The translations under genes were made by a program, and so were the position numbers. The notes beneath the pieces are model-generated. The model saw nothing but the letters and a program-made list of their open reading frames with translations, did no database searches and had not been told where the DNA came from. This document shows positions 36,919 to 46,707 of a DNA stretch of 64,000 bases, piece after piece; within the stretch, counting starts at the first letter, position 1, and each line of letters opens with the position of its first letter. The DNA comes from Allochromatium palmeri (GTDB lineage Bacteria; Pseudomonadota; Gammaproteobacteria; Chromatiales; Chromatiaceae), in NCBI RefSeq assembly GCF_009720725.1, contig NZ_WNKT01000008.1:1-64000 (forward strand). Direction: 5' to 3'.

Positions 36919-38714
36919 AGCTGTGACTGGATCTCCAGTGCTGGATCAGTGATCGGCGCGCGTTGGGCGGCGCGCGCTTGCAGTCCAAGTTGCAGACGTG
37001 CCCAGAGTCCGGTCAGCAGGACACTGATGATCGGACCAATGGAGGCCAGACAGAGGATGCCGAAGCCCTCGACGGCCTGTGTCGCATTGCCCAGCCCCAG
37101 CCCCATAGCGAGCACCAGGGGTACAGTGATCGGCCCTGTGGTGACGCCGGCGCTGTCCCAGGCGACGTTCACGAACTCTTCTGAGGACACCAGGGTCAGG
37201 ATGGCCGCGAGCAAATAGGGCGGGACGATCAGCCACACCAGCGGCAGATCGAAGACCAGCTTGGTCAGACCCAGAGCGATCCCGCAAGCGACCCCGATCG
37301 AGACCGCCAGGATCAGGGTGCGCTTCTTGAAGAAACCGTTGGTCAGTTGTTCGGCGGTCACGCCCAAGGCGTTGAGGGCCGGCTCGGCGACCGTCGCCCC
37401 GAAGCCGAGCACCCAGGCGAAGACCACCGCCAACGTCAGCCCGACCCCATAGCGATAGAGCGGCGAACCCTCCGCCCCCGGAATCTCCATGAAGGCTGCC
37501 GGGACCAGGGAGCCAGCACTCCCGCCCAGGGCCGTCAGACCATAGGTCAGACCCAGGTTGAACAGGCACATGCCGATCACCGTCAGCGCGATGCCGAGCC
37601 AGATCTCGCGCGGATGCGGTAGCTCGTCCTTGAGCACCAGCTTAAGGATGACGAACAGAAACAGCACCAGCGGCAGGATGGCGCGGATGCCCAGCAGTAC
37701 CTCCAGCCAGGGGCTGCGGGCATACCAGGCCAGCTCTCCGGTCGAGGCGCCTGCCGCTGCGGTCGCGGTGGCGAGGATCTCCGCCGGCGTGACGGTGCCG
37801 GCGATGTAGAGGACCAGCAACAGCACGCCGATGATGGGAAAGAGCGAGGCCAGGGTCACGATACCGAAGCCGGACAGACCCGAGTCGCCTCGTCCGGCGG
37901 CGGCCGCGATGCCGATGCCGAGCGCCAGCACCAGGGGCACCGTGACCGGCCCGGTGGTCACGGCTCCGGCATCCCAGGCCAGCCCCAGCACCTTGGCCAG
38001 CTCCGGATCATTCGCGCCATAGAGCGTCAGCCCGATCACCGGGACCAGCGTGGCATAGATCAGGGGCTTGAGGCTCCAGCCATAGAGAAAGCGCAGGGTA
38101 CCCAGCACGGCGGCGAGTCCGACGCTGGCGCCGATGACCAGCACCAGCGCGCCCGACCAGGTGTTGAGCAGCGCCCAGAGATAGGGCGCGTGCTCGGGCG
38201 AGACGTTCTGCCCGGCGGCCTGGAGCGCGCCGATCGCCGGCTCGGCGAAGGTCACGCCGATGCCGAGCAGCAGGGTGATCAACAGCACCAAGGGTAGCGG
38301 TGACTTACGCGGCAGACGGTGGCCGATCAGCTCGCCGAAGGGCATCAGGCCCAGTTTCAAGCCTTCCATGAAGCACATCAGTCCCAGGATCACCGCGAAC
38401 AGACCACCGCTGATCAGCCAGGAGTCGGCGATCAGTTGGCGCAGGATCAGGATCTGGAAGAGCGCCAGATAGAGCGCCAGGGGCACGACGGCCTTGAGCT
38501 GATCCAGGAAGCGGACCGAGACATAGGGCTGGAGCAGACGCCGGATCTCGTCCGGATGCAGCCGGATGGTTCGGGTCGCGGGCTTGGGCAGCGGACGGCC
38601 AAGTGCATCTTGACCCTCGGATGGGACGATGGCGTTGAAACTCAACTCGCGCCGCCCCGCCCCAATGGCGCGGAGATAATCGGCATAGCGAACCTGGGTC
38701 TTCGTCAGACGCAT
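36915..38714 (-). CDS. DUF1538 multi-pass membrane protein
   Basis: 599 residues. It contains two similar halves with about six helices each; the repeated phrase is WDAGAVTTGPVTVPLVLALGIGI in the first half and WDSAGVTTGPITVPLVLAMGLGL in the second. Such a duplicated fold is typical of transporters. A hydrophilic N-terminal domain of about 80 residues (LPKPATRTIRLHPDEIRRLLQPYVSVRFLDQLK) precedes it. DUF1538 members have no proven substrate. It is the first gene of the operon DUF1538-PII-PII-SulP. GGGGAAGG lies before the ATG at 38714. Confidence 0.85.
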   Translation of the reverse strand: MRLTKTQVRYADYLRAIGAGRRELSFNAIVPSEGQDALGRPLPKPATRTIRLHPDEIRRLLQPYVSVRFLDQLKAVVPLALYLALFQILILRQLIADSWLISGGLFAVILGLMCFMEGLKLGLMPFGELIGHRLPRKSPLPLVLLITLLLGIGVTFAEPAIGALQAAGQNVSPEHAPYLWALLNTWSGALVLVIGASVGLAAVLGTLRFLYGWSLKPLIYATLVPVIGLTLYGANDPELAKVLGLAWDAGAVTTGPVTVPLVLALGIGIAAAAGRGDSGLSGFGIVTLASLFPIIGVLLLVLYIAGTVTPAEILATATAAAGASTGELAWYARSPWLEVLLGIRAILPLVLFLFVILKLVLKDELPHPREIWLGIALTVIGMCLFNLGLTYGLTALGGSAGSLVPAAFMEIPGAEGSPLYRYGVGLTLAVVFAWVLGFGATVAEPALNALGVTAEQLTNGFFKKRTLILAVSIGVACGIALGLTKLVFDLPLVWLIVPPYLLAAILTLVSSEEFVNVAWDSAGVTTGPITVPLVLAMGLGLGNATQAVEGFGILCLASIGPIISVLLTGLWARLQLGLQARAAQRAPITDPALEIQSQL

Positions 38715-38753
38715 GAACCTTCCCCGGCGATATCGAAATTCTCCGCAGAAATC

Positions 38754-38770
38754 AGCAAAAAACTCGCCAA
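38754..38770 (-). promoter_or_regulatory. Sigma-54-type promoter of the DUF1538 operon
   Basis: On the minus strand the sequence TTGGCGAGTTTTTTGCT (38770 to 38754) has GG and GC exactly ten bases apart (GG-N10-GC) and the TTGCT -12 element of sigma-54 promoters. Transcription would start near 38743, about 30 bases before the start codon. A sigma-54 activator gene is the next gene upstream. Confidence 0.6.
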
Positions 38771-38857
38771 CTACACGGCGATTCAGGTCGGGTGACAGAT
38801 CGGCTGTTGAATCAGCGCCTTGAAGGAGATCGCAATCGACTCCGAACTACAGACTGG

Positions 38858-38875
38858 ATATCGAAACTCCGATAT
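38858..38875. promoter_or_regulatory. Palindromic candidate activator-binding site
   Basis: ATATCG-AAACTC-CGATAT is a perfect inverted repeat (38858-38875) in a region that codes for nothing. It lies about 90 bases upstream of the -24/-12 element, the usual distance of a sigma-54 enhancer site. The ten-base GATATCGAAA also recurs at 38729-38738. Confidence 0.45.
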
Positions 38876-38905
38876 TTCGGAATTCACACGAAACACCGAT
38901 CCACC

Positions 38906-40480
<1,575 letters not shown>

Positions 40481-40712
40481 GTAAAACCCACTATTTCGGA
40501 GGATGGTTGGCAGCGTTCGTGACCGAGCGCCAATCGTCGGTGCAACTCAAGCCATGGGCGATGCCTCGGTTCTTCCAGCGACTCGGCGAGTCTTTAGAAC
40601 GGCCGGTTTCTTGCTTTGGGAATCATGTCCGGCATGATCAGCGGATGCGCGTCGCGCTGGACAGCCTCTAGAATAAACCGATCCACTCGCCTTCAACCAT
40701 CCGGAGCCACGC

Positions 40713-40988
40713 ATGAGCCAGGTTTCATCGCAAGATGGCGTCATCGTCGCCATTATCGACCGTTTCGAGAAATTCCGCCTGCCACGAGCACTCGACATCA
40801 AAGCCAAGGTCGAGCGTGGCGACTGTCTCGACGACAGCGACATCGCTCATCTCAAGCAGGTGATGGACGACGCTGAGGACATCAAACGCTTCGTCGACAA
40901 GCGGCCCGATCTCCAGCCGCTCTATATGCGCGCCATCGCGCTCTATCAGGAGATCACCCAGAAGGCGCTGGAGAACGAGCAGCGTTGA
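40713..40988 (+). CDS. Small conserved hypothetical protein (91 residues)
   Basis: Helical, acidic small protein: FEKFRLPRALDIKAKVERGDCLDDSDIAHLKQVMDDAEDIKRFVDKRPDLQPLYMRAIALYQEITQKALENEQ. No signal peptide or membrane helix. It has GGAG upstream of the ATG and a TAGAAT -10-like element at about 40671-40676. I do not recognise a domain. The lone position, between the activator gene and holA on the other strand, gives no functional hint. Confidence 0.65.
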   Translation: MSQVSSQDGVIVAIIDRFEKFRLPRALDIKAKVERGDCLDDSDIAHLKQVMDDAEDIKRFVDKRPDLQPLYMRAIALYQEITQKALENEQR

Positions 40989-41052
40989 TCGGTCTCCGGT
41001 GCCACCGTCTTGCCAGGTGGCACCGGAGCCTGTGGCTCACTCGACACAGCCA

Positions 41053-42063
41053 TCAGACCTGCCCGCCACTCAGCCCGTCGGCGATGAGCGCGAGCCGATG
41101 CCAGGAGTCGCCCGGCTCGATGCCCTTGATGGCACGATCGACGCCGGCGCATTGCGACAGGAGTTCGCGCAAACGCCCCGATGACAGCCGCCGTAGAGCA
41201 CGCCCAAGTGTCTCCTGCCGCATCCGTGGCACGCGATGCTTGGCATAGATCGCGTCAGGCGAGGTCCGGCGCGCGACAGCGCCCGCCGCCTCGGCCAGCA
41301 TCCGCAGCTCGCGCGCCAGCACCCAGAGCACCAGCACATCGGCCGTGCCCTCGGCCCTGAGCACCGAGAGCACACGCTGCACCCGCGCCCGATCGCCGTT
41401 CAGCGCCGCATCGGTCAGGGCGAAGAGGTCGAACCGGGCGCTGTCGGCCAGATTGCCGAGCAGGTCGTCGAGTGCGAGCGGGCCTGGATCGTGCAGCAGA
41501 CGCAGTTTCTCGACCTCCTGCACCGCCGCCAGCAGATTGCCCTCGGAACGCTCGGCCAGCAGCGCCGCTACACCCGCACCCGGTTGAAAACCGACCGACT
41601 GGAGCCGCTGCGCCAGCCAGGCTTCCAGCTCGCGTTCCTTCAGCGGCCAGACCTGGATCACGGCCCCGATCGACTCGACGCGCTTGGCCCAGGCCGCCTG
41701 CAATTCCTTGCGCTCCATGCCAGGGGCCAGGATCAGCAGCCGATTGTCCGGACAGGGACGCTCGCAATAGGCGCGGATCGCCTCGCTGCCGTCCTTGCCG
41801 ATCTTGCCATTGGTCACGCGCAGTTCGATGAGCCGGCGCGACGAGAACAGCGACATCGAATCAGCCGTCGCCGCCAGCGCACTCCACTGGAACTGACCTT
41901 CGGCGTCGAGGATTTCGCGCTCGTCAAATCCGGCACGGCGTGCGGCCTCGCGCACCAGGCGCGCGGCCTCACCGAACTGATAGGGCTCATCGCCGCACAG
42001 TAGATAGACCGGAGCGAGTCCGGCCTTGAGCTTGCTCTCAAGCTCGTTGAAACGAATAGCCAT
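41053..42063 (-). CDS. holA: DNA polymerase III delta subunit
   Basis: 336 residues. HolA opens the sliding clamp in the clamp loader. The N-terminus MAIRFNELESKLKAGLAPVYLLCGDEPYQFGEAARLVREAA is typical, as are LLILAPGMERKE, RLQSVGFQPGAGVAALLAERSEGNLLAAVQEVEKL and the C-terminal RMRQETLGRALRRLS. There is no functional Walker motif, as expected for delta. It is divergent from the pentapeptide-repeat gene with a 51-base gap. Confidence 0.93.
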   Translation of the reverse strand: MAIRFNELESKLKAGLAPVYLLCGDEPYQFGEAARLVREAARRAGFDEREILDAEGQFQWSALAATADSMSLFSSRRLIELRVTNGKIGKDGSEAIRAYCERPCPDNRLLILAPGMERKELQAAWAKRVESIGAVIQVWPLKERELEAWLAQRLQSVGFQPGAGVAALLAERSEGNLLAAVQEVEKLRLLHDPGPLALDDLLGNLADSARFDLFALTDAALNGDRARVQRVLSVLRAEGTADVLVLWVLARELRMLAEAAGAVARRTSPDAIYAKHRVPRMRQETLGRALRRLSSGRLRELLSQCAGVDRAIKGIEPGDSWHRLALIADGLSGGQV

Positions 42064-42114
42064 GATATATTTTCAGCCAACCAAAACCCGTCACCCCGTG
42101 GAGAACACAGGAAC

Positions 42115-42969
42115 ATGGTCGAGATCAAACATCGCGAAACCGGGGCGACCCTGGAAACCATCGCCGCTGATTCGCTCGTCGGCGCGGATCTGCGCGACAT
42201 GCAACTGAGCGGCGCGGATCTGCGCGGGCTGGATCTGAGCGGCGCCAATCTGACATCGAGCGACCTCGATGGTGCCTGTCTGGCCGGTGCGCGTCTGGTC
42301 GATGCCATCCTGATCGGCGCCCACCTGAAACAGGCCGATCTGAGCGACGCCGATCTTACCCGCGCCCGGCTCGGCTCCGAACATCCGGCACGCTCGGCGA
42401 TGCTCAATCACGCCAACCTCGCCGGCGCCCGGCTCGCCCAGGCCGATCTGCGCGGCGTCGAGATCCGCTACGCCAACCTCCAGGGCGCGGATCTGAGCCA
42501 TGCCGATCTGCGCGGAACCGATTTTCACGGCAGTGATCTGCGTTCGGTCAAAGCCACGAGCGCCCTCTTCATCCGGGCCAATCTGCGCGAAGCCGATCTC
42601 TCGGACGCGGATCTGCGCGACTGTCATCTCAACGACGCCAATCTGGTACGCGCCAATCTGAGCCAGGCCGATCTGACCAGCGCCACCGCCGATGGATTTG
42701 CCGTGATCAATCTGGCCAATCTGGAAGGGGCGAATCTCAATGGCGCCCGGCTGCGCGGCATCCTGGCTCAGGATACCAATTTCCGGCATGCCAATCTCAC
42801 CAACGTCGACCTGACCAATGCCAGCCTCGGCGGGTCCATCCTCCATCGCGCTGATCTGACCAACGCCGATTTCTCGGGCGTCGAGTTGGCCAGCGTCACC
42901 CTGGAGTTCGCCAACATCTCCAAGGCGCGCAACGCCCAGGTTCCCAGCTACAAGCAGAATCTTCGCTAA
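42115..42969 (+). CDS. Pentapeptide-repeat protein
   Basis: 284 residues. After a short N-terminus nearly the whole chain is built of A(D/N)LXX units such as GADLRGLDLSGANLTSSDLDGA and TNVDLTNASLGGSILHRADLTNADF, about 45 repeats. This makes a right-handed square beta-helix. Repeat breaks occur near residues 85-95 (GSEHPARSAMLNHA). Members include DNA-mimicking topoisomerase inhibitors, but most have unknown function. No signal peptide is seen, so cytoplasmic. Followed after 42 bases by a small conserved gene. Confidence 0.9.
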   Translation: MVEIKHRETGATLETIAADSLVGADLRDMQLSGADLRGLDLSGANLTSSDLDGACLAGARLVDAILIGAHLKQADLSDADLTRARLGSEHPARSAMLNHANLAGARLAQADLRGVEIRYANLQGADLSHADLRGTDFHGSDLRSVKATSALFIRANLREADLSDADLRDCHLNDANLVRANLSQADLTSATADGFAVINLANLEGANLNGARLRGILAQDTNFRHANLTNVDLTNASLGGSILHRADLTNADFSGVELASVTLEFANISKARNAQVPSYKQNLR

Positions 42970-43011
42970 ACACCGATCGCCGCATTTGCGATCGAACCAG
43001 GAATCAGAGAC

Positions 43012-43230
43012 ATGCCGTACTTCGTCTACAAGATCTCCCCACCCCGCCAACTGGAGCATCTCGACACGGTCGATCAATATCAGCGCGCGCGCGAACTGGT
43101 GCGCGAGCGTCGTCAGAGTGAACCGCGCGAGACCGGTGTGGAATATCGCCTGATCTTTGCGCGCCAGCAGGGTGAGGCCGAGCGTCTGCTCTCGACCCCG
43201 CGTGAAACGCGCGTCATCGGCGAAGATTGA
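43012..43230 (+). CDS. Small conserved hypothetical protein (72 residues)
   Basis: MPYFVYKISPPRQLEHLDTV is the start, followed by a helix DQYQRARELVRERRQSE and EYRLIFARQQGEAERLLSTPRE, a simple beta-alpha-beta-alpha pattern. I recall similar small proteins in sulfur-oxidising gammaproteobacteria but know no function. The ribosome site and distance from the pentapeptide-repeat gene suggest cotranscription. Confidence 0.6.
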   Translation: MPYFVYKISPPRQLEHLDTVDQYQRARELVRERRQSEPRETGVEYRLIFARQQGEAERLLSTPRETRVIGED

Positions 43231-43245
43231 GGCGGCCTGGAAGTG

Positions 43246-43938
43246 CTAGCGAGCCGACATGATGAAGCTGTTCGGCCGCTCGGCGGCATAGAAGCGCAAG
43301 ACCTTGCGCACATAGTCCTGAGTCTCAGCATAGGGCGGGATCTGGCGGCCATGCTTGATCACCGCGCCCTCGCCGGCGTTGTAGCCGGCGAGCGCGAGCT
43401 TCACGTCCTGATCGAACATGTCGAGCAGATCGCGCAGATAGGCTGAACCGCCGCGAATGTTCTCGGCCGGGTCGAAGCTGTCCCTGACGCCATAGCGCGC
43501 GGCGGTGCCCGGCATGAGCTGCATCAGCCCCTGGGCACCGGCACGCGAGACGGCCGTGGAATTGTAAGCCGACTCAGCGCGGATGACGGCATGGAGCAGA
43601 CTCGGCGAGAGTCCGTAACGGCGCGCGTTGGCCAGAACAAGAGAATGATAGCGCTCGCGCCGCTGCGATTGCGATTGACTGAGCTTCGGGGCGGGCTTGC
43701 TGGTGATGACACGCCCGCGCGCGGCAATGCTCGACTCCACCCGTGGCTTGACCTCACGCGCGATCTTGCGCGACTCGCGATGCCATTCAAGCGTGTAGCG
43801 GCTGCCCTGTAGCGGCGCATCGGTGAAGTAAACGTTACCCGCCGCATCGACGTACTTGTAGATATCGGCCCGGGCCGTTCCCCAGGACACGAGCGCAACG
43901 GCACTGAGCATCAAGGCCGTCCTCAGCGTTTCGCGCAT
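43246..43938 (-). CDS. Periplasmic lytic transglycosylase with DUF4124 domain
   Basis: 230 residues. A signal peptide (about 1-24, ending ARA) is followed by a DUF4124 segment (IYKYVDAAGNVYFTDAPLQGSRY) and an SLT-type lytic transglycosylase domain (about 100-215) with the catalytic Glu in AVIRAESAYNSTAVSRAGAQGLMQLMPGTA and NAGEGAVIKHG. It cleaves peptidoglycan glycan strands with anhydro ends. No lipobox, so soluble periplasmic. Confidence 0.9.
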   Translation of the reverse strand: MRETLRTALMLSAVALVSWGTARADIYKYVDAAGNVYFTDAPLQGSRYTLEWHRESRKIAREVKPRVESSIAARGRVITSKPAPKLSQSQSQRRERYHSLVLANARRYGLSPSLLHAVIRAESAYNSTAVSRAGAQGLMQLMPGTAARYGVRDSFDPAENIRGGSAYLRDLLDMFDQDVKLALAGYNAGEGAVIKHGRQIPPYAETQDYVRKVLRFYAAERPNSFIMSAR

Positions 43939-44256
43939 CCCTCACCCCCCTTCGAGATTCGAAAATCAGGTATAGCATAGTCCATTCGCGCCCCGAAATC
44001 AGCGTGCATTACTCCATCCAGGCACGTCATGACAAGTGCCAACCGCCTGATCTCAAAGTCGCTTGACGTGCAATCATAGTGTGCTCGCGGCTGATTAGGG
44101 TTTGCTTTGAATCTCGATAGTTATGATTTCTTTTTAGTGTCAAGTATAAAAAATGGACCGAAATTGAGATCGGACAAATTTTCATTTGCCTCGACCGCCG
44201 AGCGCACTATAATCGAGCCTCCAAATGACTAACGTCACCAATGTACCGGGGGGAAC
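43939..44256. other. 318-base intergenic region, AT-rich, divergent promoters
   Basis: No open frame or RNA gene is apparent. The stretch 44090-44210 is unusually AT-rich for this chromosome. It holds the promoter for the DUF882 gene on the plus strand and must hold that of the transglycosylase gene on the minus strand, though I could not pick a clear one. Confidence 0.5.
44185..44213 (+). promoter_or_regulatory. Sigma-70 promoter of the DUF882 gene
   Basis: TTTGCC (44185-44190), 17 bases, then a perfect TATAAT (44208-44213), ending 43 bases before the ATG at 44257. A strong -10 with a partial -35. Confidence 0.6.
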
Positions 44257-44799
44257 ATGAACCGACGTTACTTCCTAGGGATGGCCCTGTCCGCGGCGGC
44301 CGCTCCTACCGCGGCCTCATCTTTTTTCTCACGCCGCTCGACTGAACGTCCGCGCGTCCTGTCGTTCCGACATCTGCATACCGATGAGCTGGTCGACATC
44401 ACCTATCGCATCGGCGACAGCTACCAGCGATCCGCCCTGCAGCGACTGAACTATTTCTTCCGTGACTTCCGCACCGGCGACGTCACGAACATGGACCCGC
44501 AACTCTTCGACATCCTCTACGATCTGAAGCTGCGGCTCGGTGACAGCGACGCCCGCTTTGATGTCATCAGCGCCTACCGCTCGCCGGCAACCAACGCCCG
44601 ACTCAGAAAAGCGTCCAGCGGCGTCGCCAAGCGCAGCCTGCATCTGCGCGGCCAGGCCATCGATGTGCGCTTCCCCGATCTCTCGACCCGTCGGCTGCGT
44701 GATGCCGCCGTGTCACTCGGACGTGGCGGCGTGGGTTATTACCGACGCTCCGATTTCGTCCATCTCGACACGGGGGCGGTCCGCTCCTGGGGCGCTTGA
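44257..44799 (+). CDS. DUF882 (YcbK/MepK-type) peptidase M15-fold protein
   Basis: 180 residues. The N-terminus NRRYFLGMALSAAAAPTAASS looks like a Tat signal (R-R-x-F-L). The domain contains FDVISAYRSPATNARLRKAS, KRSLHLRGQAIDVRF and GGVGYYRRSDFVHLDTG, with the zinc ligands His-x6-Asp and His of the D-Ala-D-Ala-type endopeptidases. E. coli MepK (YcbK) cuts 3-3 crosslinks in peptidoglycan and also carries such a signal. Its promoter is strong and it is transcribed alone. It ends convergently with the RNase gene. Confidence 0.85.
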   Translation: MNRRYFLGMALSAAAAPTAASSFFSRRSTERPRVLSFRHLHTDELVDITYRIGDSYQRSALQRLNYFFRDFRTGDVTNMDPQLFDILYDLKLRLGDSDARFDVISAYRSPATNARLRKASSGVAKRSLHLRGQAIDVRFPDLSTRRLRDAAVSLGRGGVGYYRRSDFVHLDTGAVRSWGA

Positions 44800-44805
44800 T
44801 TCGAT

Positions 44806-46665
44806 TCAACCGAGCAGACGGAAACTGGCGCTGAGATCCGCTAGATCGACCTCGTTGACGGCGATTTTGAGCGGCTGATTGAGCGTCACGGCATCGCGCA
44901 CCCGCAGGCGCGTTTCCAGCGCCAGTTCCGGCACCAGGATCACAGCACGGCGCTCTTCGAGCGCCACCACCACGCCCTGACCCTTCCAACCCGGATTCTC
45001 CTTGAGATAGACCAGCTTCCAGTGCTGGTTCGAGAGCCGTTCACCCCGGCGCACGGCGATGGCCGACTGCTCGGCCTCGCCGATGCGTTCCAGCACACTC
45101 GCGCGATCGAGCGGCGGTGCACCGTCGAGCCAGGCGCGGAGCTGCTGATGGACCAGGAGATCAGAATAGCGCCGTAGCGGACTGGTCGCGCGCGTGTAGT
45201 GCTCCAGCCCCAGACTGGCATGCCGGTCGGGTTCCAGCACCAAGCGTGTAGGTTTGAATCCGCGCCGACGGGCATACATGCTGGCCAGATCCGTGCTTTC
45301 CTCAGTCGAATCGGGCGGCGGCTGGACGGCGAAGGGAATGGGAATCTCGTGCTCCAGACAGAAGCGCGCCGCCGCCTCGCCGGCCATCAGCATGGCATCG
45401 GTCACCAGCTCACGACTCATGAGTCGTGGCAGCGGGCGGATGCTGACCCGGCCGTCCTCGACGCGCACGCTGACCTCGGGCAGGGCCAGACGGCTGGCAC
45501 CCTGGGCGAAGCGCCGGGTACGGAAGCGGTCGGTGAAGGCGCGCAGGGCGACGAAGGGTTGCTCGTTCAGCCGCTGCTCGACGAACTCATAGCTGAGACG
45601 CGTGACACGCACCCAGGTGCGATGGATCTCGATATCCTGGATCTCGCCATCGGCGCTACAGCGCATGGCGAACGAGAGCGCGGGTGAGACCTCTTGCAAC
45701 CCCAGACCCAGACGCTCGGTCACCAGACCGGGGAGCATGTTGACCACACCCTCGGGCAGATAAAGGTTCGAGCCGCGCGCGCGCGCCTCGCGCTCCAACT
45801 CGCTGTCCGGCTGCACCAGCGCACCGACATCAGCGACATGGACCCAGAGACGGTCGCCGTCCAGGGTCAGAGCGTCGTCAGGGTCTTGATTGCCTTCGTC
45901 GTCGATGGCATAGGCCGGCAGATGGGTAAGATCGAGCCGCGTCTCTTCGTTGAGCTCCGGGACCGGCAGCGCGATGTCGGCCATCGGCGCGCCGCAGCGG
46001 AGCGGATGCGGGTTGTGACGCTCGGGCCAGTGTCCGACCTGGATCAGGGCGCGATGGGCGCTCTCCGGAGTCTGCGGATGGCCGAGCGCCTCCAGAATGC
46101 GGCTGTGCTCGGACTGACCGAGTGCCAGACGCTCCACTTCGCCGAGCCTCGGGACATCCTCGGGCGCCGGACGCGCGGCGGCCAGACGCGCCAGAAATTC
46201 GCGCCAGTCGCGCTCAGCGGCCTCCTTGGCGGCGCGCTCGGCCTGTTCGCGCTCAACCACCTCGCGCGAGCGGACCTGAATCGCGTCGGGCGTGCCGACG
46301 AACGCCAGCCCCTCGGCGACCTGCTGCCAGACAGCCCAGGCGCTTACCGGCGTATAGTCGTCGAAGGCCAGCTCGGCCAGCTCGCGCAGCGTGGTCTCGC
46401 CGCCTTCCAGCAGCTCCCAGGCCGCGTTCAGCTCGCCTGCGAGCGGCACCAGTTCGGACAGCCGACGCAGCGGTCCCGGATGCAGCAGCTCGATGTCCTT
46501 GGGCCGGACGCGCTTGGTCTGACCACCCTCCAGCTCGATCTCGATCTTCTCGCCGAGCGCGATCACACGCGCCGGTTTGGTCTTGTAGAGCACCAGGCTA
46601 TCGAGGGGCGGTGTCACTTGATGTGTCGGCAAAGCGCTGTTATCTCCCATGAAACCGCATGGCAT
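44806..46665 (-). CDS. RNase II/R-family exoribonuclease
   Basis: 619 residues. The RNB catalytic domain (about 235-540) has the four metal aspartates in AIDDEGNQDPDDALTL and continues with RGSNLYLPEGVVNMLPGLVTERLGLG and the Arg/Tyr end motif YTRATSPLRRYSDLLVHQQL. The N-terminal 230 residues do not show a clear cold-shock domain and differ from E. coli Rnb, so I leave out the symbol. It degrades single-stranded RNA from the 3' end. The start may be Met1 or Met6. Confidence 0.88.
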   Translation of the reverse strand: MPCGFMGDNSALPTHQVTPPLDSLVLYKTKPARVIALGEKIEIELEGGQTKRVRPKDIELLHPGPLRRLSELVPLAGELNAAWELLEGGETTLRELAELAFDDYTPVSAWAVWQQVAEGLAFVGTPDAIQVRSREVVEREQAERAAKEAAERDWREFLARLAAARPAPEDVPRLGEVERLALGQSEHSRILEALGHPQTPESAHRALIQVGHWPERHNPHPLRCGAPMADIALPVPELNEETRLDLTHLPAYAIDDEGNQDPDDALTLDGDRLWVHVADVGALVQPDSELEREARARGSNLYLPEGVVNMLPGLVTERLGLGLQEVSPALSFAMRCSADGEIQDIEIHRTWVRVTRLSYEFVEQRLNEQPFVALRAFTDRFRTRRFAQGASRLALPEVSVRVEDGRVSIRPLPRLMSRELVTDAMLMAGEAAARFCLEHEIPIPFAVQPPPDSTEESTDLASMYARRRGFKPTRLVLEPDRHASLGLEHYTRATSPLRRYSDLLVHQQLRAWLDGAPPLDRASVLERIGEAEQSAIAVRRGERLSNQHWKLVYLKENPGWKGQGVVVALEERRAVILVPELALETRLRVRDAVTLNQPLKIAVNEVDLADLSASFRLLG

Positions 46666-46707
46666 ACTGGACGCGGCTTAGATGTCTATTTTCGAGGTCT
46701 ATGTATT

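Noticed and set aside
38761-38905. Possible small RNA gene upstream of the DUF1538 operon
   Set aside because: No promoter-terminator pair; the sequence is better explained as sigma-54 promoter and activator site.
45694-46707. Upstream extension of the ygfZ frame
   Set aside because: It lies over the RNase gene on the other strand; YgfZ homology begins at 46708.
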